Shown here: one piece after another, positions 27,380 through 37,226 of the stretch
How the letters are laid out: each line of letters opens with the position of its first letter
How positions within the stretch are numbered: position 1 is the stretch's first letter
Assembly (NCBI GenBank): GCA_947595925.1
Contig: CANQEV010000031.1
Span: 1-37,874, forward strand
DNA from: an uncultured Acetatifactor sp.
Lineage (GTDB): Bacteria > Bacillota > Clostridia > Lachnospirales > Lachnospiraceae
Reading direction: 5' to 3'
Length of the DNA stretch: 37,874 nucleotides
Notes under the pieces: model-generated
Seen by the model: only the letters and a program-made list of their open reading frames with translations
The model's database searches: none
What the model was told of the DNA's origin: nothing
Program-made: the position numbers and the translations under genes

Positions 27380-28219
27380 ATGAAAGTATTTGTCACCGGT
27401 GTGAGAGGACAGCTGGGTTATGACGTGATGAGAGAGCTGGAAAAGAGGGGCATAGATGCGGTTGGCGTAGATATTCAGGAGATGGATATCACCGACGCGG
27501 CCAGCGTGGAGAAAGTGATAAAGTCAGCCGCTCCGGACGCGGTGATCCACTGCGCCGCCTACACGGCGGTGGACGCGGCGGAGGACAATGAGGAACTGTG
27601 CAGGAAGGTCAACGCCGACGGACCGCGGAACATCGCCCGGGTGTGCAGGGAGCTGGACATCAAAATGCTTCAGGTGAGCACGGATTACGTGTTCGACGGA
27701 GAGGGCGAACGCCCCTGGGAGCCGGATGACCCCTGCGGCCCCCGGAGCGTATACGGGCAGACCAAGTACGAGGGCGAGCTGGCGGTACAGGAGATTCTGG
27801 AAAAATACTTTATCGTGAGAATCGCCTGGGTGTTCGGCTTGAATGGAAAAAATTTCGTGAAGACCATGTTGAAGCTGGCGGAAACCCATGACAGCCTTAC
27901 GGTGGTAAACGACCAGTTTGGATCCCCCACGTATACCTACGATCTCGCCGGGCTTCTTGTGGACATGATCCAGACCGAGAAGTACGGAATCTACCATGCC
28001 ACAAACGAGGGATTCTGCTCCTGGTACGAATTTGCCTGCGCGATCTTTGAAAAGGCAGGGAAAAAGGTGGAGGTAAAGCCCGTTACCACGGCGGAGTACG
28101 GCGCGAAGGCGTTCCGGCCCCACAACAGCCGCATGAGCAAGGAGAAGCTGACGGCGAACGGTTTCCGGCGTCTGCCGGCCTGGGAGGACGCGCTGGAGAG
28201 ATATCTGAAAGAGATATGA
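27380..28219 (+). CDS. rfbD: dTDP-4-dehydrorhamnose reductase
   Basis: A 279-residue NADPH-dependent enzyme that makes dTDP-L-rhamnose in the last step of the pathway, for cell-surface polysaccharide. The nucleotide-binding motif GVRGQLG is at 7-13, VSTDYVFDG follows, and the short-chain dehydrogenase pair YGQTK is at Y125/K129. VRIAWVFG and the C-terminal RPHNSRMSKEKL segment are typical of RmlD. AGGAGGG lies just before ATG 27380; an earlier open stretch from 27260 lacks a matching N-terminus. No other rhamnose gene is nearby, so the pathway partners are elsewhere. A structured repeat follows 11 bases after the stop. Confidence 0.93.
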   Translation: MKVFVTGVRGQLGYDVMRELEKRGIDAVGVDIQEMDITDAASVEKVIKSAAPDAVIHCAAYTAVDAAEDNEELCRKVNADGPRNIARVCRELDIKMLQVSTDYVFDGEGERPWEPDDPCGPRSVYGQTKYEGELAVQEILEKYFIVRIAWVFGLNGKNFVKTMLKLAETHDSLTVVNDQFGSPTYTYDLAGLLVDMIQTEKYGIYHATNEGFCSWYEFACAIFEKAGKKVEVKPVTTAEYGAKAFRPHNSRMSKEKLTANGFRRLPAWEDALERYLKEI

Positions 28220-28230
28220 GGGGAGAAGCC

Positions 28231-28383
28231 GCTCAGCCCGCGCCATTCGCAAAGCCGCGCTGACGCGCTTACCGCTGCTTCGCAGCTGTCTTTGCTCATA
28301 AGATGGCGCTCCCTCAGCCACCAAATTTGAGGAAAAACTCGTGCAAGCACGGTTTTTCCTCAAATCTTGGCGGCTGGCTGAGC
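28231..28383. repeat. Structured dispersed repeat, full copy (copy 3)
   Basis: A 153-base element with the same order of helices as copy 2. The terminal stem is GCTCAGC (28231-28237)/GCTGAGC (28377-28383). The inner stem is CGCCAT (28241-28246)/ATGGCG (28303-28308) with GCAAAG/CTTTGC. The hairpins are GCGC-TGAC-GCGC and GCTGC-TTC-GCAGC (28274-28286). The long hairpin at 28315-28376 has TTTGAGGAAAAAC paired with its exact complement and a CGTGC-AAG-CACG tip. TTTTT follows the closing arm, so on the plus strand this copy may also stop transcription after rfbD. Confidence 0.85.
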
Positions 28384-28422
28384 TGTTTTTGTATAAATTT
28401 GGATGAAACAGGAAAAATATTG

Positions 28423-28451
28423 TTGACAACCGAAAAATCAGCAAGTATACT
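28423..28451 (+). promoter_or_regulatory. Promoter of the str operon
   Basis: A perfect TTGACA (28423-28428), 17 bases, TATACT (28446-28451). The leader to rpsL is about 100 bases. Confidence 0.8.
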
Positions 28452-28558
28452 ATTTTAGTGTGCCCCCAAAGGAAAGTTTTTTGATAGGGACGGTTCCGGC
28501 GGGATGGCGCTGCAGCATCTTACCATATCATTTTATTAGAAGAAAGAGGTGAAACAGA

Positions 28559-28981
28559 ATGCCAACATTCAACCAGTTAGTGAGAAAGGGACGTCAGACA
28601 ACCGTTAAGAAGTCCACGGCGCCTGCTCTTCAGAAGGGCTACAATTCTCTTCACAAGAAGGCGACGAATACTTCCGCACCCCAGAAGCGCGGCGTATGTA
28701 CGGCGGTTAAGACGGCAACCCCTAAGAAGCCTAACTCAGCTCTGAGAAAGATCGCCAGAGTGCGTCTTTCCAATGGGATTGAAGTGACGAGCTACATTCC
28801 CGGCGAAGGCCACAACCTTCAGGAGCACAGCGTTGTACTGATCCGCGGCGGAAGAGTTAAGGATCTGCCCGGTACCAGATATCACATTGTCCGTGGTACC
28901 CTGGATACCGCAGGCGTGGCGAACCGCAAGCAGGCTCGTTCCAAATACGGCGCTAAGAGACCCAAGGCTGCTAAAAAGTAA
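28559..28981 (+). CDS. rpsL: 30S ribosomal protein S12
   Basis: A 140-residue protein of the decoding centre. [13 protein letters not shown] and the [17 protein letters not shown] and [13 protein letters not shown] loops are intact, with lysines at the positions where streptomycin-resistant mutants change. AAAGAGGTGA precedes the ATG. It leads the rpsL-rpsG-fusA order. Confidence 0.97.
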   Translation: MPTFNQLVRKGRQTTVKKSTAPALQKGYNSLHKKATNTSAPQKRGVCTAVKTATPKKPNSALRKIARVRLSNGIEVTSYIPGEGHNLQEHSVVLIRGGRVKDLPGTRYHIVRGTLDTAGVANRKQARSKYGAKRPKAAKK

Positions 28982-28998
28982 GCCGCAGGCGTAAGTTT

Positions 28999-29016
28999 GA
29001 GCGCAAATCAGCGCTC
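28999..29016. other. Hairpin between rpsL and rpsG
   Basis: GAGCGC (28999-29004) pairs with GCGCTC (29011-29016) around AAATCA. No T-run is present. The 167-base gap contains no gene; a role in S7 feedback control is possible but not shown. Confidence 0.45.
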
Positions 29017-29124
29017 CTGGTCCACAAAAACGAAACTGAGATAAGTGTTGGAATTCTGTAAATCAGATAGACCGCACGAACACTTGGGGAAACACATGTG
29101 AGTACCGATGAATTAACGCGATGA

Positions 29125-29619
<495 letters not shown>

Positions 29620-29649
29620 TTTCCGCTGGAACGATAGGAGGAAAAAATC

Positions 29650-31812
29650 TTGGCTGGAAGAGAATATCCGTTAGAGAGAACCAGGAATATCGGGATTATG
29701 GCTCATATCGACGCCGGTAAGACGACAACGACAGAGCGTATCCTGTATTACACTGGTATCAACTATAAGATCGGTGATACCCACGAAGGAACCGCGACCA
29801 TGGACTGGATGGACCAGGAGAAAGAGCGCGGTATCACCATTACTTCAGCTGCAACCACCTGTCACTGGACTCTTGAGAAAGAGACCAAACCCATGGAGGG
29901 TGCGCTGGAGCATCGAATCAATATCATTGACACCCCTGGCCACGTGGATTTTACAGTAGAGGTGGAGCGCTCCCTGAGAGTGCTGGACGGCGCCGTGGGC
30001 GTCTTCTGCGCAAAGGGCGGCGTGGAGCCCCAGTCCGAGAACGTATGGCGTCAGGCTGACACCTACAACGTGCCCCGTATGGCGTTCATCAACAAGATGG
30101 ACATCCTCGGAGCAAACTTCTACGGCTGCGTGGATCAGATCAAGAACAGGCTCGGCAAGAACGCCATTGTTCTTCAGCTTCCCATCGGCAAGGAGGATGA
30201 TTTCAAGGGGATCATCGACCTGTTTGAGATGAAGGCTTATATCTACAATGACGAGAAGGGCGACAACATCACCGTCACCGACGACCTCGGAGACCTGGCT
30301 GACGAAGCGGCGCTCTATCACGACGAGCTGATCGAAAAGATCTGTGAGCTGGACGACGACCTTACCATGATGTACCTGGAGGGAGAGATCCCTTCCAACG
30401 AACAGCTGAAGGCCGCTCTCCGCAAGGGCACCTGCGAGTGCCGCGCGGTTCCCGTGTGCTGCGGTACCGCATACAGAAACAAGGGTATCCAGAAACTTCT
30501 GGACGCCGTGATCGAGTATATGCCCTCTCCCATTGACATCCCCCCCATCAAGGGCGTGGATATGGATGGAAACGAGATCGTGAGACATTCATCCGATGAT
30601 GAGCCGTTCTCCGCTCTGGCGTTTAAGATCATGAGCGATCCCTTCGTAGGCAAGCTGGCATACTTCCGCGTGTACTCCGGTACCGTGAATAGCGGCTCCT
30701 ACGTATACAATTCGACGAAAGATAAAAAGGAGCGCGTGGGCCGTCTGCTTCAGATGCACGCCAACAAGCGCCAGGAGCTGGAGAAGGTTTACTCCGGAGA
30801 CATCGCCGCAGCGGTTGGATTTAAGTTCACCATCACCGGCGACACCATCTGCGACGAGCAGCACCCGGTTATCCTGGAGTCCATGGAGTTCCCTGAGCCC
30901 GTTATCGAGCTCGCTATCGAGCCTAAGACCAAGGCAGGACAGGGCAAGATGGGCGAGGCTCTTGCAAAGTTGGCCGAGGAGGATCCCACTTTCCGCGCGC
31001 ATACCAATCAGGAGACGGGACAGACCATCATCGCAGGTATGGGTGAGCTCCATCTGGAGATCATCGTGGATCGTCTGCTCCGCGAGTTTAAGGTAGAGGC
31101 AAACGTGGGCGCGCCCCAGGTTGCTTATAAGGAGGCGTTCACCAAGGCTGTTGAAGTGGATTCCAAGTACGCTAAGCAGTCCGGCGGACGTGGTCAGTAC
31201 GGTCACTGTAAGGTTAAGTTCGAGCCCCTGGAGGCAAACTGCACCAAGTTCGAATTTGACCCCAAGGCAAATGTCCTGATCAACGAGCCTCCCACACTGC
31301 TCTTTGAGTCCACGGTGGTGGGCGGCGCGATCCCCAAGGAGTATATCCCTGCGGTAGGCGAAGGCATCCAGGAGGCGGCTCAGGCCGGCATCCTCGGCGG
31401 ATTCCCCGTGCTGGGCATCCACGCGAACGTGTATGACGGTTCCTACCACGAGGTTGACTCCTCCGAGATGGCATTCCACATCGCCGGTTCCATGGCGTTC
31501 AAGGAGGCCATGCAGAAGGCAAGCCCGGTGCTTCTGGAGCCCATCATGAAGGTTGAAGTCACCATGCCCGAGGAATACATGGGCGACGTGATCGGCGACC
31601 TGAACTCCCGCCGGGGACGTGTGGAAGGCATGGACGACATCGGCGGCGGCAAGATGGTACGCGCGTTCGTTCCCCTGGCCGAGATGTTCGGTTATTCCAC
31701 CGACCTTCGTTCCAAGACCCAGGGCCGCGGCAACTACTCCATGTTCTTCGAAAAGTACGAGCAAGTGCCCAAGAACGTACAGGATAAAGTGCTGGCAGCA
31801 AAGGCAAAATAA
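29650..31812 (+). CDS. fusA: Elongation factor G
   Basis: A 720-residue translocation GTPase. The G1 loop AHIDAGKT is at 18-25, DTPGH at 94-98 and NKMD at 148-151. Domain IV and V landmarks ([23 protein letters not shown]) are present. The start codon is TTG at 29650, backed by AGGAGG upstream and a family-like N-terminus. The protein is slightly longer than the usual 690-700 residues. It is the last gene before the separately promoted tuf. Confidence 0.97.
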   Translation: MAGREYPLERTRNIGIMAHIDAGKTTTTERILYYTGINYKIGDTHEGTATMDWMDQEKERGITITSAATTCHWTLEKETKPMEGALEHRINIIDTPGHVDFTVEVERSLRVLDGAVGVFCAKGGVEPQSENVWRQADTYNVPRMAFINKMDILGANFYGCVDQIKNRLGKNAIVLQLPIGKEDDFKGIIDLFEMKAYIYNDEKGDNITVTDDLGDLADEAALYHDELIEKICELDDDLTMMYLEGEIPSNEQLKAALRKGTCECRAVPVCCGTAYRNKGIQKLLDAVIEYMPSPIDIPPIKGVDMDGNEIVRHSSDDEPFSALAFKIMSDPFVGKLAYFRVYSGTVNSGSYVYNSTKDKKERVGRLLQMHANKRQELEKVYSGDIAAAVGFKFTITGDTICDEQHPVILESMEFPEPVIELAIEPKTKAGQGKMGEALAKLAEEDPTFRAHTNQETGQTIIAGMGELHLEIIVDRLLREFKVEANVGAPQVAYKEAFTKAVEVDSKYAKQSGGRGQYGHCKVKFEPLEANCTKFEFDPKANVLINEPPTLLFESTVVGGAIPKEYIPAVGEGIQEAAQAGILGGFPVLGIHANVYDGSYHEVDSSEMAFHIAGSMAFKEAMQKASPVLLEPIMKVEVTMPEEYMGDVIGDLNSRRGRVEGMDDIGGGKMVRAFVPLAEMFGYSTDLRSKTQGRGNYSMFFEKYEQVPKNVQDKVLAAKAK

Positions 31813-31850
31813 TATTGTCAGTATAAAAAGCCCTTTTTTCCAAATTTTAC

Positions 31851-31879
31851 TTGAAAATCTATCCAGTATTTAATATAAT
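31851..31879 (+). promoter_or_regulatory. Promoter of tuf
   Basis: TTGAAA (31851-31856), 17 bases, perfect TATAAT (31874-31879). It allows tuf to be expressed independently of the rest of the str operon. Confidence 0.8.
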
Positions 31880-31903
31880 GGTAGATAGCCGAGTTATAAC
31901 ATG

Positions 31904-31925
31904 CCGAAGTGCGGAACCGCTTCGG
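31904..31925. other. Hairpin in the tuf leader
   Basis: CCGAAG (31904-31909) pairs with CTTCGG (31920-31925) just after the expected transcript start; the loop itself has GCGG/CCGC complementarity. It may stabilise the mRNA 5' end. Confidence 0.45.
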
Positions 31926-31965
31926 TGAAACTAAAAACAGATCATAGTATAGGAGGATTTCAATA

Positions 31966-33153
31966 ATGGCTAAAGCTAAATTTGAAAGAAACAAAGCCCA
32001 TTGTAACATTGGTACCATTGGACACGTTGACCATGGTAAGACAACTCTGACTGCAGCAATCACCAAGGTTCTTGCAGAGAGAGTGCCCGGAAACGAGAAG
32101 GTAGACTTCGAGAACATCGACAAGGCTCCCGAGGAGAGAGAGCGTGGTATTACCATTTCTACCGCTCATGTTGAGTATCAGACCGAGAAGAGACACTATG
32201 CACACGTTGACTGCCCGGGCCACGCTGACTATGTAAAGAACATGATCACCGGTGCGGCTCAGATGGACGGCGCTATCCTGGTGGTAGCAGCTACCGACGG
32301 CGTTATGGCACAGACCAAGGAGCACATCCTTCTGTCCCGTCAGGTAGGCGTGCCCTATATCGTAGTATTCATGAACAAGTGCGATATGGTTGACGACGAG
32401 GAGCTCCTGGAGCTGGTTGAGATGGAGATCACCGAGCAGCTGGAAGAGTATGACTTCAAGGATTGCCCTATCATCAAGGGTTCCGCTCTGAAGGCTCTGG
32501 AAGATCCCAGCAGCGAGTGGGGCGACAAGATCATGGAGCTGATGGATACCGTAGATTCTTATATCCCTGATCCTCAGCGTGACACTGACAAGCCTTTCCT
32601 TATGCCTGTCGAGGACGTGTTCACCATCACCGGTCGTGGTACCGTTGCCACCGGCCGTGTAGAGCGTGGTACCCTGCATCTGAACGAGGAAGTTGAGATC
32701 GTTGGTATTAAGGAAGAGACCAAGAAGACCGTTGTAACCGGTATCGAGATGTTCCGTAAGATGCTGGACGAGGCAATGGCTGGCGACAACATCGGCGCTC
32801 TGCTCCGTGGTATCCAGAGAAACGAGATCGAGCGTGGCCAGGTGCTTGCAAAGCCCGGCACCGTTACCTGCCATAAGAAGTTTACCGCACAGGTTTACGT
32901 TCTGACCAAGGACGAGGGTGGCCGTCATACTCCTTTCTTCAACAACTACCGTCCTCAGTTCTACTTCAGAACCACCGACGTTACCGGCGTCTGCAACCTG
33001 CCCGCAGGTACCGAGATGTGCATGCCTGGCGACAACGTTGAGATGACCATCGAGCTGATCCATCCCATCGCTATGGAGCAGGGTCTTACCTTCGCTATCC
33101 GTGAGGGTGGTAGAACCGTTGGTTCCGGAAGGGTTGCTACGATCATCGAGTAA
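31966..33153 (+). CDS. tuf: Elongation factor Tu
   Basis: A 395-residue GTPase that delivers aminoacyl-t[11 protein letters not shown] is at 19-26, DCPGHADY and NKCD motifs follow, and domains II and III are complete to [18 protein letters not shown] precedes ATG 31966. It has its own promoter and ends at a strong terminator that marks the edge of the housekeeping cluster. Confidence 0.98.
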   Translation: MAKAKFERNKAHCNIGTIGHVDHGKTTLTAAITKVLAERVPGNEKVDFENIDKAPEERERGITISTAHVEYQTEKRHYAHVDCPGHADYVKNMITGAAQMDGAILVVAATDGVMAQTKEHILLSRQVGVPYIVVFMNKCDMVDDEELLELVEMEITEQLEEYDFKDCPIIKGSALKALEDPSSEWGDKIMELMDTVDSYIPDPQRDTDKPFLMPVEDVFTITGRGTVATGRVERGTLHLNEEVEIVGIKEETKKTVVTGIEMFRKMLDEAMAGDNIGALLRGIQRNEIERGQVLAKPGTVTCHKKFTAQVYVLTKDEGGRHTPFFNNYRPQFYFRTTDVTGVCNLPAGTEMCMPGDNVEMTIELIHPIAMEQGLTFAIREGGRTVGSGRVATIIE

Positions 33154-33192
33154 TCTGATTGCTGAAATGTAATAGAGATATTTTACCAAAGA

Positions 33193-33229
33193 AAAAGAGA
33201 GCCACTCCGCATTGCGGGGTGGCTCTTTT
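33193..33229 (+). terminator. Terminator after tuf
   Basis: An A-rich lead, then GAGCCACTCCGC paired with GCGGGGTGGCTC (one wobble) around ATT, then TTTT. Confidence 0.85.
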
Positions 33230-33348
33230 GGCGTTGGGAGATTGGGGGATAAGAAGTGATAATATTATTTGGCTTTTCGTTGAATGTGTAATGTCTTATG
33301 GAACGAAAAAGTGTATAATATAATTATGATAATTCTTAGGGAGGATTC

Positions 33349-33750
33349 ATGATGCAAAAAAATGCACAGGAAATTATAAAGGAGTTAGGTGTAAAAGATT
33401 TTTTTGAAATTCCGTTTGGAAGATTACAAGGCAGTACGGTTCTTGTTACAAATGGAAAAGGTAATATAACAGTTTCACAATTGCTGAAATCTGCCGAATA
33501 TTTCATCAGATTTATAAAAGATAATTTTGATGTAAATGAATATCGATATTCGATTTCTATCATTTACTTAAAGTCAGTACAATTGGTGTTAAACAATGTC
33601 AGGGCAGACAAACCGAATAAAAAGGATGCACACATCATTATAGATGTCATGCATGAGATAGCAGATATTCATGCTAAAAATGACAGTGAAAAGAAGTTAA
33701 ATAAAGAAATTGCGGAGGCGTTAAGCTGTTTGGTTGAGATATTACAATGA
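33349..33750 (+). CDS. Unknown protein at the start of the AT-rich island
   Basis: A 133-residue soluble protein that I do not recognise. It has a short helical start, an extended middle (GRLQGSTVLVTNGKGNITVSQ) and helical C-terminal half ending with EKKLNKEIAEALSCLVEIL. It has no signal peptide or membrane segment. AGGGAGG precedes ATG 33349 and ATG 33352, and the latter has better spacing. A TATAAT at 33314 lies upstream without a good -35. It is AT-rich like the restriction-modification genes downstream and unlike the tuf side, so it probably belongs to the acquired block. Confidence 0.6.
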   Translation: MMQKNAQEIIKELGVKDFFEIPFGRLQGSTVLVTNGKGNITVSQLLKSAEYFIRFIKDNFDVNEYRYSISIIYLKSVQLVLNNVRADKPNKKDAHIIIDVMHEIADIHAKNDSEKKLNKEIAEALSCLVEILQ

Positions 33751-33832
33751 TCAGATATTTGATTTTAATTATTAATGTTTACATCGTGTTTATGAATAAA
33801 ATTTAATTTTGAAATCACAATATTTGATTTTG

Positions 33833-33847
33833 CAAATTGCTAATTTG
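33833..33847. promoter_or_regulatory. Dyad CAAATT-N3-AATTTG over the -35 box (operator candidate)
   Basis: CAAATT (33833-33838) and AATTTG (33842-33847) are perfect inverted halves with a 3-base spacer, covering the -35 hexamer of the next promoter. A related half-site (TATTTG) lies about 10 bases upstream. A dimeric XRE regulator could bind here. Confidence 0.45.
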
Positions 33848-33865
33848 AAAAATTGATGATATAAT
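33837..33865 (+). promoter_or_regulatory. Promoter of the XRE-hsdM-hsdS unit
   Basis: TTGCTA (33837-33842), 17 bases, perfect TATAAT (33860-33865) with extended TGA. It is the only clear promoter ahead of the restriction-modification genes. Confidence 0.65.
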
Positions 33866-33906
33866 TTAAAAAATACTGATTTGTAGAAAGTGAGAGAAAG
33901 TATATT

Positions 33907-34134
33907 ATGGCAATCAGTTATAATGGATTATGGAAACTGTTGATTGATAAGGGCATGAAAAAGGGAGACTTATGTAAAAGTACAGGTTTAAGTTCCAGCA
34001 CTATGGCGAAAATGACCAATGGAGAGTCTGTGAATTTATCTGTCCTAGAACGTATATGTGAAGAGCTGGATTGTGATTTTGCAGATTTAGTGAATTATAA
34101 AAAAAATCAGAAGGAAGTACACAAAGATGAGTGA
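33907..34134 (+). CDS. Small XRE-family regulator of the type I restriction-modification locus
   Basis: A 75-residue protein that is almost entirely a Cro/C1 HTH: GLWKLLIDKGMKKGDLCKSTG, then SSSTMAKMTNGESVNLSVLERICEEL in two stretches, is the standard five-helix fold. Its end overlaps the hsdM start by 8 bases, indicating coupled translation. A perfect dyad lies over its promoter. Such small regulators often time methylase expression when a restriction system enters a cell. The start is ATG at 33907 with GAGAG-type purines upstream, a weak ribosome site. Confidence 0.8.
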   Translation: MAISYNGLWKLLIDKGMKKGDLCKSTGLSSSTMAKMTNGESVNLSVLERICEELDCDFADLVNYKKNQKEVHKDE

Positions 34135-35884
34135 TGATAAAATCAGTGCAGTCGGAATCAATATAGCGGAAAAAGCAACAATGATCTGGAATGTGGCGGA
34201 CATGCTTCGCGGACCGTTTAAGCCGCATGAATATGGGCTGGTCATATTGCCTATGACAGTGGTAAAGAGATTTCATGATTGTCTGCTGCCGACACATGAG
34301 AAAGTACGGGAACAGTATGAGAAGGTAAAGCATTTGGCGGTAATTGACGGCTTTCTGACAAGGGCATCAGGATATCAGTTTTATAATATAAGTAAATTTA
34401 CCTTTGAAACGCTTTTGGCGGATCCGGATAATATTGAAACAAATTTTCGGGATTATCTGGCGGGATTTTCGGCAAATGCGCAGGATGTGTTGTCGAAGTT
34501 TGATTTTGACAATATTATAAAAAGAATGGTAGAAAGCAATACGCTGTATCTCGTTATCAAAGAGTTTAATTCTGAAAAAGGATACTTGGGACCGGACAAG
34601 ATCAGCGCAGTGGATTGCGGGTACATATTTGAGGATTTGGTGCGCCGTTTTTCGGAGTCTTTTGGCGAGGAAGCGGGAGCGCATTTCACCAGCAGGGATA
34701 TTATTTACCTCATGACGGATCTGTTGCTGACAAACGCCAATTTGGATGCAGGTGGAATGACAGTCTACGATATGGCAATGGGAACATCTCAGATGCTTTC
34801 CTGTATGGAGGAGCGGATCCATGATTTGAATAGTGATATTGAAGTGACCTGCTTTGGACAGGAATTTAATCCCTCTACCTATGCGATCGCCAAGGCGGAT
34901 ATGATGATCCGCGGCGGCGATCCTGACAATATGCGATTTGGTGATACCTTATCGGAGGATCAGTTTGAGGGATATACATTTGATTATTGCATTTCCAATC
35001 CGCCTTTTGGCATTGACTGGAAGCGGGAACAGAAAAAGGTAGAGGAAGAAGCGGCAAGAGGAGAGCAGGGCAGATTTGCAGCCGGACTTCCCAAAATCAG
35101 CGATGGTCAGCAGTTATTTGTACTGAACGGACTTTCTAAACTGGCGCCGGATGGAAAGATGGCTATTATTCAGAATGGTTCCCCTTTATTTTCGGGAGAT
35201 GCCGGTAGCGGTCCGTCGGAGATTAGGCGGTATATACTCGAAAATGATTGGCTGGACTGTATTGTGCAGCTTTCCACGGATATGTTTATGAATACAGGTA
35301 TCAGTACTTATATTTGGATTTGTTCCAAGAATAAGCCTGCTTATCGGGACGGGAAAGTGCAGCTGATTGATGCGTCACACTGTTATGAACAGCGCAGAAA
35401 GAGTATCGGGACAAAGCGGAATGACATTACGGATCAGTGTAGAGAGTTGATCGTGAAAGCCTACGGCGCATATGAAAACTGTGCCATATATGGGGATAAA
35501 AACGGAGTCTATTGTGAAAGTAAAATATTTGAGACAGTAGAGTTTGGGTACAAAAAAATTGTTGTGGAAAGACCTCTTCGGGATGAAAATGGAAAAATTG
35601 TCTTAAAAAAGGGAAAGCCTGTGGCGGATGCAAATTTGCGTGATACGGAGAATGTGCCGCTTGTGGAGGATATTGATCGGTATTTTGAACGGGAAGTGCT
35701 GCCTTATGCTAAGGATGCGTGGATCGACAAGAAAAAGACAAAAGTAGGATATGAGATTCCTATGACAAGATATTTCTATGAATATCAGCCGCCGGAGAAG
35801 GTAGAGGATATTGTAGAGCGGATTCATGCATTAGAGGCAGATATTGCTGCTTCTTTGGATAAGCTGTTTGCAGAGGAGAAATAG
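34127..35884 (+). CDS. hsdM: Type I restriction-modification methylase subunit HsdM
   Basis: A 585-residue N6-adenine methyltransferase subunit that, with HsdS, methylates the recognition site and with HsdR forms the restriction complex. The N-terminal HsdM helical domain is about 10-150; the catalytic domain shows FGQEFNPSTYAIAKADM, SNPPFG (NPPF at 291-294) and GSPLFSGDAGSGPSEIRRY. The SAM-binding motif I reads DMAMGTSQML (215-224) instead of the more usual D-P-x-C-G-T-G-G. The start overlaps the XRE gene. hsdS follows by 2 bases. No hsdR is in the window. Confidence 0.92.
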   Translation: MSDDKISAVGINIAEKATMIWNVADMLRGPFKPHEYGLVILPMTVVKRFHDCLLPTHEKVREQYEKVKHLAVIDGFLTRASGYQFYNISKFTFETLLADPDNIETNFRDYLAGFSANAQDVLSKFDFDNIIKRMVESNTLYLVIKEFNSEKGYLGPDKISAVDCGYIFEDLVRRFSESFGEEAGAHFTSRDIIYLMTDLLLTNANLDAGGMTVYDMAMGTSQMLSCMEERIHDLNSDIEVTCFGQEFNPSTYAIAKADMMIRGGDPDNMRFGDTLSEDQFEGYTFDYCISNPPFGIDWKREQKKVEEEAARGEQGRFAAGLPKISDGQQLFVLNGLSKLAPDGKMAIIQNGSPLFSGDAGSGPSEIRRYILENDWLDCIVQLSTDMFMNTGISTYIWICSKNKPAYRDGKVQLIDASHCYEQRRKSIGTKRNDITDQCRELIVKAYGAYENCAIYGDKNGVYCESKIFETVEFGYKKIVVERPLRDENGKIVLKKGKPVADANLRDTENVPLVEDIDRYFEREVLPYAKDAWIDKKKTKVGYEIPMTRYFYEYQPPEKVEDIVERIHALEADIAASLDKLFAEEK

Positions 35885-35886
35885 GT

Positions 35887-37206
35887 ATGGCTAGGAAAAT
35901 GAAAGATAGTGGTGTGGAATGGATTGGGGAGATACCGTTAAATTGGAAGGTAAAAAGAAATAAACAACTTTTTTATGAGGTAAACGATAGATGTGATAAT
36001 GGTAATGAACATATACTGCTATCGGTGTCTGAATATTACGGAATTGCACCTAAATCAGAGAAAATTTCAGAGGGAGAATTTGAAACGAGAGCAGAGTCCT
36101 TGGATGGATATAAGTTATGTAAAGTAGATGATATTATTATGAATATTATGCTTGCTTGGAAACATTCTACAGGAAGAAGCGATTATGATGGTATCGTAAG
36201 TCCAGCCTATTGCGTGTATAGAAAAAGAGATAATATAAATACAATGTATTATCATTATCTTTTTAGAACAGATATAGTAGCAGAATTATTTAAAAGGTAT
36301 TCAACAGGAATTATAGATTCTAGGTTAAGACTATATCCGGATAAATTTATGAGTTTGAGGATGATTGTTCCGCCTTATGATGAACAAAACAAAATAGTAA
36401 CATACCTTAAACAGAAATGTTTCTATATAGATTTTATTATAAAAAAAACAAAAAAATCTTTAGAAGAATATAAAAAATTAAAACAAGCTGTTATTACGCA
36501 GGCGGTTATAAAAGGTGTGCGTGATAACAGGGAAATGAGAGATAGCAGAATTGAATGGATTGGTGAGATACCTATTGAGTGGAAACTTATCCCATTTCGT
36601 CATGTACTTAAAGAGCGTCAAGAAAAAAATAGTCCCATAAAATCGAAGGAGAGATTATCTTTGTCTATTGATTTAGGGGTTACTCTGTATGCAGAAAAAA
36701 CAACTAATTTAGATAGATTTAAGGATGATTTTGAACAATATAAATTGGCTCATGAAGGTGATTTAGTGATGAATAGTATGAATATGATTGTAGGGGCAAC
36801 TGGTGTGTCGGATTATTTTGGTTGTGTAAGTCCAGTATACTACACTTATTATGATGAATTAGAAGATCATATAACTGCAAAATACTGTGAGTATATATTT
36901 AAAAGCAAGTCTATGTTAAGAGTACTGTATAGTTTGGGAAAAGGTATATATGCAATTGTTCGAGGAGATGATAGGGTAAACACTTGTAGGCTAAAGGTCT
37001 CAAAGGAGGATTTAAAAAATATTATAATACCGGTTCCACCAGAGGAAGAACAAAGAGAAATTGTAAATTATCTAAAGGAAAAATCTAAGGAAATAGATGA
37101 ATTAATTATTAAGAAAGAACAATACCTTACAGAAATGGATAATTATAAGAAGTCTTTGATTTATGAGTATGTTACAGGTAAAAAGGAAGTATCACAATGG
37201 AATTAA
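35887..37206 (+). CDS. hsdS: Type I restriction-modification specificity subunit HsdS
   Basis: A 439-residue DNA-recognition subunit with two half-subunits. Each begins with a D-S-x-x-E-W-I-G-E-I-P-x-x-W-K motif (near residues 8 and 219), continues with a target recognition domain, and ends in a coiled helical conserved region (PPYDEQNKIVTYLKQK and PPEEEQREIVNYLKEK). The two domains are unlike each other, so the target should be bipartite. The related half-start sequences could allow recombination with other hsdS genes. The base composition is strongly AT-rich. The start at 35887 follows hsdM closely. Confidence 0.92.
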   Translation: MARKMKDSGVEWIGEIPLNWKVKRNKQLFYEVNDRCDNGNEHILLSVSEYYGIAPKSEKISEGEFETRAESLDGYKLCKVDDIIMNIMLAWKHSTGRSDYDGIVSPAYCVYRKRDNINTMYYHYLFRTDIVAELFKRYSTGIIDSRLRLYPDKFMSLRMIVPPYDEQNKIVTYLKQKCFYIDFIIKKTKKSLEEYKKLKQAVITQAVIKGVRDNREMRDSRIEWIGEIPIEWKLIPFRHVLKERQEKNSPIKSKERLSLSIDLGVTLYAEKTTNLDRFKDDFEQYKLAHEGDLVMNSMNMIVGATGVSDYFGCVSPVYYTYYDELEDHITAKYCEYIFKSKSMLRVLYSLGKGIYAIVRGDDRVNTCRLKVSKEDLKNIIIPVPPEEEQREIVNYLKEKSKEIDELIIKKEQYLTEMDNYKKSLIYEYVTGKKEVSQWN

Positions 37207-37226
37207 GTATAGGGTAAGGAACAAAT

